A DNA stretch of 64,000 nt from Bosea vaviloviae. Lineage in GTDB: Bacteria > Pseudomonadota > Alphaproteobacteria > Rhizobiales > Beijerinckiaceae. Positions 8,984 through 17,420 of the stretch are shown here, in pieces; position 1 is the stretch's first letter; the number at the start of each line of letters is the position of its first letter. Below the pieces are notes generated by a model. It was not told where the DNA came from and did not search any database. It worked only from the letters and a program-made list of their open reading frames with translations. The stretch lies in assembly GCF_001741865.1 (NCBI RefSeq), contig NZ_CP017147.1:372001-436000 (forward strand), read 5' to 3'. Position numbers and translations under genes: made by a program.

Positions 8984-9739
8984 ATGAAAGGCTTCAATAT
9001 CCCGCCGCTATTCGTCGGATTGGCGACTGTCGCGCTGTTCCTTGGCGTTGTCGAAGTGCTTCTGCTGATCGGCCTGCTGAACCAGTTCGTCATCCCGCAG
9101 CCATCGGCTGTGTTCGCGAGTTTCCGCAGGCTCTTCGAGGAAGAGCATCTGTTCGACCGTCTCATGCTGACGGGAGCCGAAGCTCTCGCGGCAAGCTTTC
9201 TCGTCTCCATCTGCGGCATAGCCATCGGGGTGGCGCTCTACAAGTTTCGAATTCTGCGCCTTGCGGTAGAGCCTTGGGTTGCGGCCGTCGCAGCGGCGCC
9301 AATCGTGTTGGCCTATCCGCTCTTCCTTGTCGTGTTCGGCCGCAGTGCCGCGACGATCGTCGCTATGGGTTTCGCTGCGGGGCTTGGCCCTGTGATCTTG
9401 AAGACCCTCGAAGGCCTCAACGGCGTTAAAAAGAGCCTGATCAACGTTGGTCTCAGCTATAATCTCACAGAAGCTCAGCTCTTCTGGAAAATTCTGCTGC
9501 CCGCGGCGGTCCCAACCATCTTCGTCGGCGTCCGCTTGGGCCTGATCTTCGCGCTGATCAACCTGATTGGCGTCGAGTTCCTGATCAATTTCGGCGGGCT
9601 TGGGCAGCTCATCAACGACCTCGCCGAGCGCTACGACCTGCCCGGTATGTTCGCGACCATCATTTTCGTGGTGCTCGTCAGCGTGGTGATCTTCGTGGTG
9701 CTCGAGCGAATGGAGCGATGGTTCCGTCCGGCTCACTAG
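8984..9739 (+). CDS. ABC transporter permease, NitT/TauT type
   Basis: A 251-residue inner-membrane permease with about six hydrophobic segments and the cytoplasmic coupling loop near GLNGVKKSLINVGLSYN, as in the BPD_transp_1 family (SsuC/TauC). It starts 3 bases after the ATPase stop. A second permease of the same family lies 3.4 kb downstream, so the channel may be a heterodimer. Confidence 0.88.
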   Translation: MKGFNIPPLFVGLATVALFLGVVEVLLLIGLLNQFVIPQPSAVFASFRRLFEEEHLFDRLMLTGAEALAASFLVSICGIAIGVALYKFRILRLAVEPWVAAVAAAPIVLAYPLFLVVFGRSAATIVAMGFAAGLGPVILKTLEGLNGVKKSLINVGLSYNLTEAQLFWKILLPAAVPTIFVGVRLGLIFALINLIGVEFLINFGGLGQLINDLAERYDLPGMFATIIFVVLVSVVIFVVLERMERWFRPAH

Positions 9740-9770
9740 ATCGCGATGAAGGATCCCTTTTGCCGTACGA

Positions 9771-9782
9771 TTCGATATCTAA
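9771..9782. promoter_or_regulatory. Possible second MarR-type site, TTCGATATCTAA
   Basis: Matches the core of the 2281-2296 palindrome (TTAGATATCTAA) at 11 of 12 bases, just upstream of the LysR reading frame. One half of the dyad is imperfect. The resemblance may be chance. Confidence 0.3.
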
Positions 9783-9785
9783 ACC

Positions 9786-10778
9786 TTGCTGTGTGCCCGG
9801 CAGCACGGCATTGTCGCACGCAATGAAAAAGGCGCCCAGGAGGCTGCGATCAATCTCCGGCAACTTCGCTATTTCGCCAAGATCGCCGAAGTCGGCAATA
9901 TTACCCGGGCGGCAGAACAGCTAAACGTCGCGCAGCCCGCTCTCGGTCTCCAGATTCGCCAGCTCGAACAGGAGCTCGGCACGGAATTGCTTCTGCGCCA
10001 CTCCCGTGGCGTCATGCTGACGACGGCTGGTCGCCTCTTGCTGGATCGGGCGAACCGTATCCTGCAGGATGTCGAGGATACGAAGCGTGACATCCAAGCG
10101 ATGTCCGGGTCCGATCAAGAGATCCTGTCTCTGGGTCTTACACCCAGCATCATGCTCCAGATCGGCCCTGACCTGCTGCTTGATGCGAAGACCTTCATAC
10201 CGAGCGTCTCACTCAGCCTTGTCGAGGAGCTGAGCAATGGTCTCGTCCTGGCGCTTGAGCGGGGCGAGGTGCATGCCGCATTTGCGTATGGCGTCGATGA
10301 ACCGCGCCCAAGCATAGATCGGCAGGCGCTCTTCGAGGAAGAGCTGCTTTTCGTCAGGCCAGTGGCGGAAGAAGAGCTCCCAGCCACGATCACCTTGGCG
10401 GAGGCTCTCAGCCACGATCTCGTACAGGCAGGCGAGCGGGATATGGTTCAAAAGCTTTTGAAAACCGCGGCGGAGAAGTTTTCGATGCCATTGCGCGTTG
10501 TTTATGAAGCGCAGTCGATCCCTGCCATGCGAACGCTGGTCGTTCGTGGTGCTGCCGCGAGTTTTATGCCGTACGGCACGGCAATTGAAGCGCTTCGAGC
10601 CGGGAAGTTGGTCTCTCAGCGGGTCTCGGATTTGCCGCTGAAGCGCACCCTCTATCTCATAAAGCCAAGCAATTTTCCCGCGTTTAGGCAGCAGGAAGCG
10701 ATCGACCGGTTTCTCGCTACGGTGACAGAGCGCCTCCTTGAATCACTGGGGTCACTCGCGCACCGCATCGGCTCATGA
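9786..10778 (+). CDS. LysR-family transcriptional regulator (Nac/CbbR-like)
   Basis: A LysR regulator of about 310-330 residues. The helix-turn-helix is in NLRQLRYFAKIAEVGNITRA..QLNVAQPALGLQIRQLEQELG and is followed by the effector-binding domain. The frame has no ATG near the expected N-terminus. The extended start used here is TTG at 9786. The family N-terminus aligns instead at an ATC codon (9849), which has AGGAGG placed 5 bases upstream. The gene lies inside the transporter/decarboxylase gene run and probably activates it. Family is certain; the start is not. Confidence 0.85.
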   Translation: MLCARQHGIVARNEKGAQEAAINLRQLRYFAKIAEVGNITRAAEQLNVAQPALGLQIRQLEQELGTELLLRHSRGVMLTTAGRLLLDRANRILQDVEDTKRDIQAMSGSDQEILSLGLTPSIMLQIGPDLLLDAKTFIPSVSLSLVEELSNGLVLALERGEVHAAFAYGVDEPRPSIDRQALFEEELLFVRPVAEEELPATITLAEALSHDLVQAGERDMVQKLLKTAAEKFSMPLRVVYEAQSIPAMRTLVVRGAAASFMPYGTAIEALRAGKLVSQRVSDLPLKRTLYLIKPSNFPAFRQQEAIDRFLATVTERLLESLGSLAHRIGS

Positions 10779-10900
10779 GCGCGTCGCCATACAGCTCCTG
10801 TCTCACTCTCATTTCGTGGAAGTCTTTGTCCTAGCAGTCACAGGGCGTCATCATTCCGGAAAATCGCATGGCGCTCATCGTCGCCAGCCGGGAGGATCGA

Positions 10901-11893
10901 TTGTCCAATCTGCGCCTTTCCATCGCCATCGGCGACTATGATCGCAATCGACCGCTCATCGACGGTGCCGTCCAGATCGACGGCGTTGATCCGGTCTTCA
11001 TGAAGCTTGTCCCGGAAGAGATTTTCTTCCGGGCCTTCCGTCATGCCGAATTCGACGTCTGCGAAGCGTCACTGTCGAGCTTCACCGTCAAGACGGCGCA
11101 AGGCACGAACCCCTATGTCGGCGTTCCAGCGTTCTTGTCGCGCGCTTTCCGGCACACCGGCATCTTCATCCGCAACGACCGCGGTATCGCGCGGCCGGAG
11201 GATTTGAGGGGCAAGCGCATCGGCTGCCCCGAATACCAGCTCACGGCCTGCGTCTGGATCCGTGCGATGCTCGAGGACGATTACGGCGTGAAGCCCTCAG
11301 ACGTGACCTGGGTGCGGGGCGGCATCGAGCAAGCTGGACGCGCCGAGAAGATCAGCGTCGCGCTCCCGGCGGAGATTCGACTGGAGCAGGCGCCAGCCGA
11401 TCGCTCACTCAATCAGATGCTGGTCGATGGCGACATTGATGGCTTTATCGGGCCCCGCTCCCCGTCCTCGTTCGATGCCGGGCATCCAAAAGTTGCGAGA
11501 CTGTTCCCGGAGCCCACAGCCGCTGCATCGGACTACTATCAGCGAACCAAAATTTTCCCGATCATGCATGTGCTCGGTGTTCGTCAGTCCATTGTCGAAC
11601 AGCAGCCTTGGCTGCCGGCGGCTTTGCTGAAGGCATTTGAGCAGTCGAAGGCGTTGGCTCTCGCCAAGCTCGGCGATACCTCGGCGACCAAGGTTACGCT
11701 TCCCTTCATAGAAGAGCAGCTTCAAGCTGCTCGCGAGTTGATGGGCTCCGACTTCTGGTCTTATGGCGTGGGCCCCAATCGGCATGTGCTCGACGCGTTC
11801 TTGAAGGCTCACCACCGCCAGGGCCTGTCCTCGCGGCAGCTCAAGGTCGAGGAGCTGTTCCATTCGTCGACGCTGGAAGCGTTCAAGATTTAG
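10901..11893 (+). CDS. 4,5-dihydroxyphthalate decarboxylase homologue (periplasmic-binding-protein-like fold)
   Basis: A 330-residue protein resembling the Pht5 family, which decarboxylates 4,5-dihydroxyphthalate to protocatechuate. The N-terminus SNLRLSIAIGDYDRNRPLIDG and the segment PEEIFFRAFRHAEFDVCE match what I recall of this family. There is no signal peptide, which separates it from true transport-binding proteins of the same fold. TTG at 10901 has GGAGG 5 bases upstream and gives the family N-terminus; ATG at 10868 would add 11 residues. It completes the set with the oxygenase, reductase and dihydrodiol dehydrogenase at the left end. Confidence 0.8.
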   Translation: MSNLRLSIAIGDYDRNRPLIDGAVQIDGVDPVFMKLVPEEIFFRAFRHAEFDVCEASLSSFTVKTAQGTNPYVGVPAFLSRAFRHTGIFIRNDRGIARPEDLRGKRIGCPEYQLTACVWIRAMLEDDYGVKPSDVTWVRGGIEQAGRAEKISVALPAEIRLEQAPADRSLNQMLVDGDIDGFIGPRSPSSFDAGHPKVARLFPEPTAAASDYYQRTKIFPIMHVLGVRQSIVEQQPWLPAALLKAFEQSKALALAKLGDTSATKVTLPFIEEQLQAARELMGSDFWSYGVGPNRHVLDAFLKAHHRQGLSSRQLKVEELFHSSTLEAFKI

Positions 11894-12007
11894 CTTCCAG
11901 GGGAAGACCAGATCTAGCTTCCAGAGGAAGATATGGAGTTCGCCGGAAGAAGCGAGCCAGCCGCCACAATAAGAACCCGCCTGAACGGCGCGCTACGGGA
12001 GGACACG

Positions 12008-12973
12008 ATGACAAGATCGAGGACTATTGGATTGGCCCTGGTGGCAGTGGGCCTCGCCATGACCCTGGCGCAGGCAGCGCTGGCTCAAGACAAGCTCAAG
12101 CTGGCCGTCGGGCAGCGAGGAAACTGGGATACGTCGGTAGCGGAAATCGGCACCCGTCTTGGCATCTTCAAGAAGCACAATCTCGAACTCGAGATGCTCT
12201 ACACCCAGGGCGGCGGCGAGACGCAACAGGCTGTCCTCTCCAATAGCGTCGACATCGGCGTTGCCGGCGGCATCATGGGCGCGATGTCGGCGTTCTCGAA
12301 AGGCGCGCCAATTCGCATCATGGGCGCGGAGACGACCGGCGGTCAGGACCTCTTCTGGTACGTGAAGGCGGAATCGCCGATTAAAGCGCTGAAAGATTTT
12401 GACGGCAAAACGGTGGCATATTCGACGAACGGCTCCTCGACCCATGGCGTTGTCAACGCCTTCGTCAAGGAGAACGGCTTGAAGGCGAAGCTCACGGCGA
12501 CCGGAGGTCCGGCGCAAACGTTGACGCAGGTGATGTCCGGTCAGATCGATGTAGGCTGGGCCGCGCCGCCATTCGGGCTTGATCAACTCGATCGCAATGA
12601 GATTCGCATCATCGCCACGGGCAATGACACGCAGGCGTTCAAGAGTCAGACCGTTCGCCTCTTGATCACGAACACCAGCGTTCTTCAGAACAAGAAGCCT
12701 CTGGTCGAGCGCTTCATGCAGGCATATCGCGAAACCGTCGATGCGATGTATTCCAGCGACGAGGCGATCAAAGCCTATGCGTCATTCGTCGGGATTTCCG
12801 AGAGAATCGCGAGGCGGACGCGGGACGACTTCTTCCCGAAGGCAGCACTGGATCCAGATAAGGTTGTCGGCTTGGAGACGATCGTCCCGGACGCCGTGAC
12901 CTTGAAATATACCGCGCAACCTCTGACCAAAGAACAGCTCGCCGAACTGATCCAGATCCCGCCGCGCAAATGA
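12008..12973 (+). CDS. ABC transporter substrate-binding protein, NitT/TauT (SsuA-like)
   Basis: A 321-residue periplasmic binding protein with a Sec signal peptide (TIGLALVAVGLAMTLAQAALAQ, cleavage after AQA/ALAQ). An NMT1/SsuA-like domain follows, with motifs TQGGGETQQAVLSNSVDIG and YSTNGSSTHGVV. ATG at 12008 is chosen because it starts the signal peptide directly. It should bind the aromatic acid or a related anion for the permeases at 8984-9739 and 13099-13905. Confidence 0.88.
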   Translation: MTRSRTIGLALVAVGLAMTLAQAALAQDKLKLAVGQRGNWDTSVAEIGTRLGIFKKHNLELEMLYTQGGGETQQAVLSNSVDIGVAGGIMGAMSAFSKGAPIRIMGAETTGGQDLFWYVKAESPIKALKDFDGKTVAYSTNGSSTHGVVNAFVKENGLKAKLTATGGPAQTLTQVMSGQIDVGWAAPPFGLDQLDRNEIRIIATGNDTQAFKSQTVRLLITNTSVLQNKKPLVERFMQAYRETVDAMYSSDEAIKAYASFVGISERIARRTRDDFFPKAALDPDKVVGLETIVPDAVTLKYTAQPLTKEQLAELIQIPPRK

Positions 12974-13098
12974 GCGCGATAAGCTGAACCGGTTTCGTTG
13001 GTGTCTTAACCCATCGACGAGCGATTGATCGACGGGTTGGATGGAAGCGGTCGCAATTCCATCCGAAGGCATCCGTGCCGAGCAGGAGTGTTGTTTCG

Positions 13099-13905
13099 AT
13101 GACGACGACCGCCGTATCGGGTCGGGCGCGAGTTCGCCCTGCCAAGAGGGACGAAGATCGCGCTGTGCTGCTGACGCGGCTCGGGATCATTGCAGCAATC
13201 CTGCTGTGCTGGGAACTGCTGGCCCGCTCGGGGCTGCTCTACCGGGACGTCGTTCCATCCCTTGTGCTGATTGTCGGCGAACTCGGCCGCCTTCTGATCG
13301 ACCGAACTTTCTATGACAATCTCGGCGTTACGGCCGGCGAAGTGCTCCTGGCGATCGCGATCGGCGGCGGGGCGGGCATCGGCGTCGGGATCATTCTGGG
13401 CCGCAACAAGTTCCTGCAACGCGCCTATGAGCCGCTGCTGCACTATCTCGGGCCGACGCCGAAGATCATTTTCTTCCCGATCATGATCATGTGGTTCGGA
13501 GTGGGGCCCGGCTCGAAGGTCGCGATGGGGGCGCTGTCGTCGTTTTTCCCGGTGGCCATCAGCATCGCTGCGGCGATGCGCGAGATCGACACCGTGCTGA
13601 TCCGGGTCGGCTTGAGCTTCCGCCTGAACAACGCGCAGATGATCCGCAAGATCTACCTGCCGGCGATGCGGGCACCCGTCATCAATGGGATCCGGATCGG
13701 GCTCGGGGTCGCTATCATCGGCACGCTGCTGGCCGAGACCAAACTCGCCAATCAGGGTCTGGGCTATGCGGTGATCCAGACTTACGCGACCTTCAATATG
13801 CCTCGCATGTATGCCCTGTTAACGGTCGTCTTTTTACTCGCCGTCGGTGTCAACACGGTCCTGGGTCGCTATACGGAATTGCGCGCGACCCGCGCTTTCA
13901 GATAG
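13099..13905 (+). CDS. ABC transporter permease, NitT/TauT type (second subunit)
   Basis: A 268-residue BPD_transp_1 permease with five to six hydrophobic helices and coupling loop region REIDTVLIRVGLSFRLNNAQM. ATG at 13099 is chosen; a GTG at 13075 in the same frame is less likely. It follows the binding-protein gene by 125 bases and ends the transport part of the aromatic cluster. Confidence 0.87.
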   Translation: MTTTAVSGRARVRPAKRDEDRAVLLTRLGIIAAILLCWELLARSGLLYRDVVPSLVLIVGELGRLLIDRTFYDNLGVTAGEVLLAIAIGGGAGIGVGIILGRNKFLQRAYEPLLHYLGPTPKIIFFPIMIMWFGVGPGSKVAMGALSSFFPVAISIAAAMREIDTVLIRVGLSFRLNNAQMIRKIYLPAMRAPVINGIRIGLGVAIIGTLLAETKLANQGLGYAVIQTYATFNMPRMYALLTVVFLLAVGVNTVLGRYTELRATRAFR

Positions 13906-14373
13906 GCGATAGGCTTCAGAGCATGGCGGGCTCAGGATTTCGGCCGGATGCTCCGCCAGAGCAGCCTACGTCCTGGCCTTCTTGCGTTTGGCCCCATCAT
14001 CGGCGGCTCCGGTCCCGCTTTCCGGCGTCGGCCGCAATGTGCGGTTGTCGATGATGGCCGCACGCGGCTGCTCGTTTCGTCCGGCCGCCAGGCGCAGGAT
14101 GGTCGGAAAATCCCTCGCTACATCAGACGGATGTGATTGGCGACGGCTTCATCGCACAACCTCGGAAATCAGCGTCAGCCTTTAGGCTCGTCAACTGTGT
14201 TGCGAAGGACTGCGCCGCCAACCTTGCTCGCGACGGTCTGACACGATCGTGAAAGACGAGACCTTCGAACTCTTCCAAAAAAGAGATTATCACCATGATC
14301 CCGCCTTGCGGGTTTGTTGCTCTCAAGCTGCGGCTGTGGGGCGGCAGACTGAAGACTGTGACAGGAGTCTGGC
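13906..14373. other. Gene-poor junction between the aromatic and sulfur clusters
   Basis: About 470 bases without an intact gene. The middle holds a decayed IS5-type transposase fragment on the minus strand (13969-14136). The right part, upstream of the cytochrome gene at 14374, presumably carries its promoter, but no clear motif was identified. Confidence 0.5.
13969..14136 (-). pseudogene. IS5-family transposase remnant
   Basis: On the minus strand this stretch reads through ARDFPTILRLAAGRNEQPRA, then AAIIDNRTLRPTPESGTGAA and DDGAKRKKAR before a stop. It resembles the central part of IS5-family (IS427-like) DDE transposases, where the Asp of the ILDSRTLQSTPESG-like motif is catalytic. Only some 55 residues remain, with stops at both sides and no terminal inverted repeats seen. 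It is a scar of an old insertion at the edge of the aromatic cluster, not an active element. Confidence 0.7.
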
Positions 14374-14724
14374 TTGGGTCGGGACGGGATAAAGCTGCGT
14401 CAGGCGCAAAGTCCTGCGGGTTTTGCCCTGCTGGGAGCCCTCGGCTTGCTTTTCGCAGCGGTACCGGCCCGGGCGGCAGGGGATCGAGCATTGGGCGAAT
14501 ACCTCGCCTCTGAATGCACCTCGTGCCACCAGCTCTCGGGCCGCAGTCCCGGCGGCATTCCGCCGATCGTCGGCTGGCCGGAGGAGCAGTTCGTCGCAGT
14601 GCTCAACGCCTATGCCCGCAAGGAGCGGGACAACCAGACGATGCAGGCCATTGCCGCGCGCCTGAGCCGCGACGACGTGACAGCGCTTGCCACTTATTTC
14701 GCCTCGCTGACGTCGAAGCCCTGA
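14374..14724 (+). CDS. Monohaem cytochrome c, likely sulfide dehydrogenase cytochrome subunit
   Basis: A 116-residue exported cytochrome. A signal peptide (GFALLGALGLLFAAVPARAAG) is followed by one haem-binding motif CTSCH; the Met in DNQTMQAIA is a candidate axial ligand. It is immediately upstream of a flavocytochrome c-type flavoprotein (20-base gap), so the pair resembles FccA/FccB, where the cytochrome takes electrons from the FAD subunit. FccA proteins with one haem are known. The start is TTG at 14374 by frame; the exact start is uncertain. Confidence 0.78.
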   Translation: MGRDGIKLRQAQSPAGFALLGALGLLFAAVPARAAGDRALGEYLASECTSCHQLSGRSPGGIPPIVGWPEEQFVAVLNAYARKERDNQTMQAIAARLSRDDVTALATYFASLTSKP

Positions 14725-14743
14725 ACCAGTGGAGAATGTGCTG

Positions 14744-16021
14744 ATGAAACTCACGCGACGTGATGTGACAGCCGGCCCGATCGCCCTGCTGGCCGCGAGC
14801 ACGATCGGTGCACCCGCAGTCCTTGGCCAGGCCAAGGCGCGCGTCGTCGTTGTCGGTGGCGGTCCTGGAGGCGCCACGGCGGCAAAATACCTCGCCAGGG
14901 ACAGCAACGGCGCGATCGCGGTGACGCTGGTCGAGGAGAACGAGACCTACCAGACCTGTTTCCACTCCAACCTCTATATCGGCGGCTTCAAGAGCTATGA
15001 CGCGATCGTCCATCGCTATGACGCGCTGGCCCGGGCCTATGGCATCGCGCTCGTCCGCAGCCGCGCCACGCAGATCGACCGGGACCGCAAGGAGGTGGTG
15101 CTCGCCGATGGCCGGCGCCTGCCCTATGACCGGCTGGTGCTCTCGCCCGGCATCGACCTGAAATACGATTCCGTGCCCGGCTGGTCGAAGGAGGCCGAGG
15201 AGGTCATGCCGCATGGCTGGAAGCCCGGCCGGCAGACGCAGTTGATCCGCGAGAGGCTCGACGCTGTGCCCGATGGCGGCACCATCGTGATGATCGCACC
15301 GCCGAACCCTTATCGCTGCCCGCCCGGCCCCTATGAGCGCGCCTCGATGTTCGCGCATGTGCTGATGGGGACAGGTCGCAGCAAGGCCCGCATCGTCATC
15401 CTCGATCCCAAGGAGAGCTTCTCCAAGCAGGGCGTGTTCATGCCCGACTGGGAGAAGCGCTATGGCACAATGATCGAATGGCTCGGGCCCAAGGTGCATG
15501 ACGGCATCAAATCGGTCGATCCGAAGACCGGAACCGTCGTCACCGGCTTCGAGACCTACGAGAACTGCGCCTTCGTCAACGTCATTCCGGCCCAGATGGC
15601 CGGCGCGATCGCGCGCGATGCCGGGCTCGCCCCGGCCGGGGGCTATTGCGCCATCGATCCCGCGACGATGAAGTCCGTGGCGGATGCCAACATCGTCGTG
15701 CTCGGCGATGCCTGCAATGCCGGCGACATGCCGAAATCGGCCTTCTCCGCCAACAACCAGGCCAAGGTCGCGGCAATGATCCTGCGCGGCGAACTCGTTG
15801 ACGCCCCGACCTTTCCGGCGCGCTATCTCAACACCTGCTGGAGTCTCGTCGACACCGACGACGCCATCAAGGTCGGCGGCCGCTACGAGCCCAAGGACGG
15901 CCGCATTGCCGCGGTCGAGACCTTCATCTCGCAGCCGGGCGAAAGTGCCGAGATCCGCCGGCAGACCCAGGCCGAGAACATCGCCTGGTACGACGCCATC
16001 TGCGCCGACATGTTCACGTGA
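14744..16021 (+). CDS. Flavocytochrome c sulfide dehydrogenase flavoprotein subunit (FccB/SoxF-like)
   Basis: A 425-residue FAD-dependent oxidoreductase with a twin-arginine signal (TRRDVTAG) and an FAD motif VVVVGGGPGGATAAKYL. A cysteine in YQTCFHSNLYIGG sits where the redox cysteine of sulfide dehydrogenases is found. The C-terminal motif MPKSAFSANNQAK is also typical. The role is periplasmic oxidation of sulfide with transfer to the adjacent cytochrome. ATG at 14744 is used because GGAG lies 9 bases upstream; GTG at 14729 is possible. Confidence 0.86.
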   Translation: MKLTRRDVTAGPIALLAASTIGAPAVLGQAKARVVVVGGGPGGATAAKYLARDSNGAIAVTLVEENETYQTCFHSNLYIGGFKSYDAIVHRYDALARAYGIALVRSRATQIDRDRKEVVLADGRRLPYDRLVLSPGIDLKYDSVPGWSKEAEEVMPHGWKPGRQTQLIRERLDAVPDGGTIVMIAPPNPYRCPPGPYERASMFAHVLMGTGRSKARIVILDPKESFSKQGVFMPDWEKRYGTMIEWLGPKVHDGIKSVDPKTGTVVTGFETYENCAFVNVIPAQMAGAIARDAGLAPAGGYCAIDPATMKSVADANIVVLGDACNAGDMPKSAFSANNQAKVAAMILRGELVDAPTFPARYLNTCWSLVDTDDAIKVGGRYEPKDGRIAAVETFISQPGESAEIRRQTQAENIAWYDAICADMFT

Positions 16022-16110
16022 CGGCCGCCCTGCGAGGCCCAGACCCCGCATTCAAAGCCGATCGACTGCCACGCCGCTTTTTGCGGCTCCATACCGCCGA
16101 CAAGGAACAG

Positions 16111-16515
16111 ATGATGACGATGATGAAATCCATGCTTGCCAGCGCCCCGATCCTTGCCGCAGCGCTGCTGCTCGGGACTTCCGCCCATGCCCAGGACGTC
16201 TCGGCCGGCGAGCGCTCGTTCAACAAGTGCCGCGCCTGTCACCAGCTCGGCGAAACCGCGAAGACCACGATCGGCCCGGTGCTGAATGGGTTGTTCGGCC
16301 GGTCCTCCGGCTCGGTCGAGGGCTACAGCTATTCCCCGGCCAACAAGGCTGCCGGCCTGACCTGGGACGACGCGGTCTTTGCCGACTACATCAAGGACCC
16401 GAAGGCGAAGATGCCCGGCACCAAGATGATCTTCGTCGGCATCAAGAACGAGCAGGAGATCAAGGACCTCACCGCCTATCTCAAGCAGTTCGACAAGGAC
16501 GGCAAGAAGCTCTGA
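16111..16515 (+). CDS. Class I cytochrome c (cytochrome c2/c550-like)
   Basis: A 134-residue soluble cytochrome: signal peptide (ILAAALLLGTSAHAQ), haem motif CRACH and C-terminal segment KMPGTKMIF with the distal Met ligand. AAGGAA lies just before the ATG at 16111. It follows the flavoprotein on the same strand and could carry electrons from the sulfide dehydrogenase and Sox proteins to a terminal oxidase. The specific partner is inferred. Confidence 0.87.
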   Translation: MMTMMKSMLASAPILAAALLLGTSAHAQDVSAGERSFNKCRACHQLGETAKTTIGPVLNGLFGRSSGSVEGYSYSPANKAAGLTWDDAVFADYIKDPKAKMPGTKMIFVGIKNEQEIKDLTAYLKQFDKDGKKL

Positions 16516-16533
16516 GGCCGCATTCAGGCCTCA

Positions 16534-16614
16534 CCGTCATTGCGAGCGTAGCGAAGCAATCCAGGGACGTCGAGCGCGCGGCTCTGGATTGCTTCGCTGC
16601 GCTCGCAATGACGG
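16534..16614. repeat. Long inverted repeat, dispersed palindrome type
   Basis: Two 31-base arms (16534-16564 and 16584-16614), differing at one position, enclose a 19-base loop. The arm begins CCGTCATTGCGAGCG and continues to the AGCAATCCAG end. Sequences of this type are scattered through many Hyphomicrobiales genomes, as I recall. It lies exactly between the convergent cytochrome c and soxA genes, so it could act as a bidirectional terminator. Confidence 0.85.
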
Positions 16615-16643
16615 AGGCGTTCGCACCACGAAGGCGGATGCCA

Positions 16644-17420
16644 TCAGCGCCGCATGCCCGGCGTCTCCACGGGCAGGCCCTTGGCCCGCCCGGCCAGGTA
16701 AAGCTCCAGCGCAAGGTATTCCGGCGAACCGTAGTCGAACTGCGTCGCGCGGACGCCGAGCGAGCAGGCGCGCAGGCGCCGGTGCAGCGAGCCGACATCG
16801 TTCCATTCGAGGCGATAGGCCGGGTAGCCCGTGCCCGCGCCATGGCTGACGGTATCGCCGCGCAGCTTCTGGCCGACGAGGCCGTCATGGCATTGCTGGC
16901 AGGACAGGTTGAGCTGGCCCTGCCGGCGCTCGAAGAAAGCCTTGCCCGCCTCGTAATAGGGCCTGGCCGCGCCATCGGTCTTCACCTCGACCGGCAGGCC
17001 GCGTGAAAGCGAGCCGAGATAGGCGGTCATCGCCAGAAGTTCGGGGCTCTCGTAGCCGAAGGCCGGCTGCCCCTGCCGCTCGACGCGGCATTGCTCGATC
17101 CGACCTTCGAGGTTGAGCAGCTTGGCCGTCGCCGCATCGACCTGCGGATAATGCGTCGCGGCGCCGCGCAGGCTCTGCTGCGGGTCGGCATGGCAGGAGA
17201 CGCAGGCCTGCCCGTCGGGCGTCGGCTTGCGGCTGAACAGCTCGCGGCCCTGCTCGACCCAGAAGAAGGCCGGATTGCGGGTCTCGTCCGCCTGCTGCCG
17301 GCGCATGTCGGGTGAGAGGAACTCCGTGCCGGACTTGATCTCCGACAGGGCCGGGACGGCGGCAAACGCGGCCAGCGCGAGCGCAACGGCTCCTTGGGTC
17401 AAGCGTCGTCGCCCACTCAC
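16644..17420 (-). CDS. soxA: SoxA, dihaem c-type cytochrome of the thiosulfate-oxidising complex
   Basis: A 258-residue exported dihaem cytochrome. The haem motifs are CVSCH and CQQCH, and the conserved cysteine ligand lies in LRACSLGVRA near the C-terminus. With SoxX it attaches thiosulfate to the SoxY cysteine. The start is GTG at 17420, overlapping the soxZ stop as GTGA, so translation is coupled. The signal peptide is RRRLTQGAVALALAAFAAVPALS. It is the last gene of the operon and is followed by a large palindrome. Confidence 0.93.
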   Translation of the reverse strand: MSGRRRLTQGAVALALAAFAAVPALSEIKSGTEFLSPDMRRQQADETRNPAFFWVEQGRELFSRKPTPDGQACVSCHADPQQSLRGAATHYPQVDAATAKLLNLEGRIEQCRVERQGQPAFGYESPELLAMTAYLGSLSRGLPVEVKTDGAARPYYEAGKAFFERRQGQLNLSCQQCHDGLVGQKLRGDTVSHGAGTGYPAYRLEWNDVGSLHRRLRACSLGVRATQFDYGSPEYLALELYLAGRAKGLPVETPGMRR

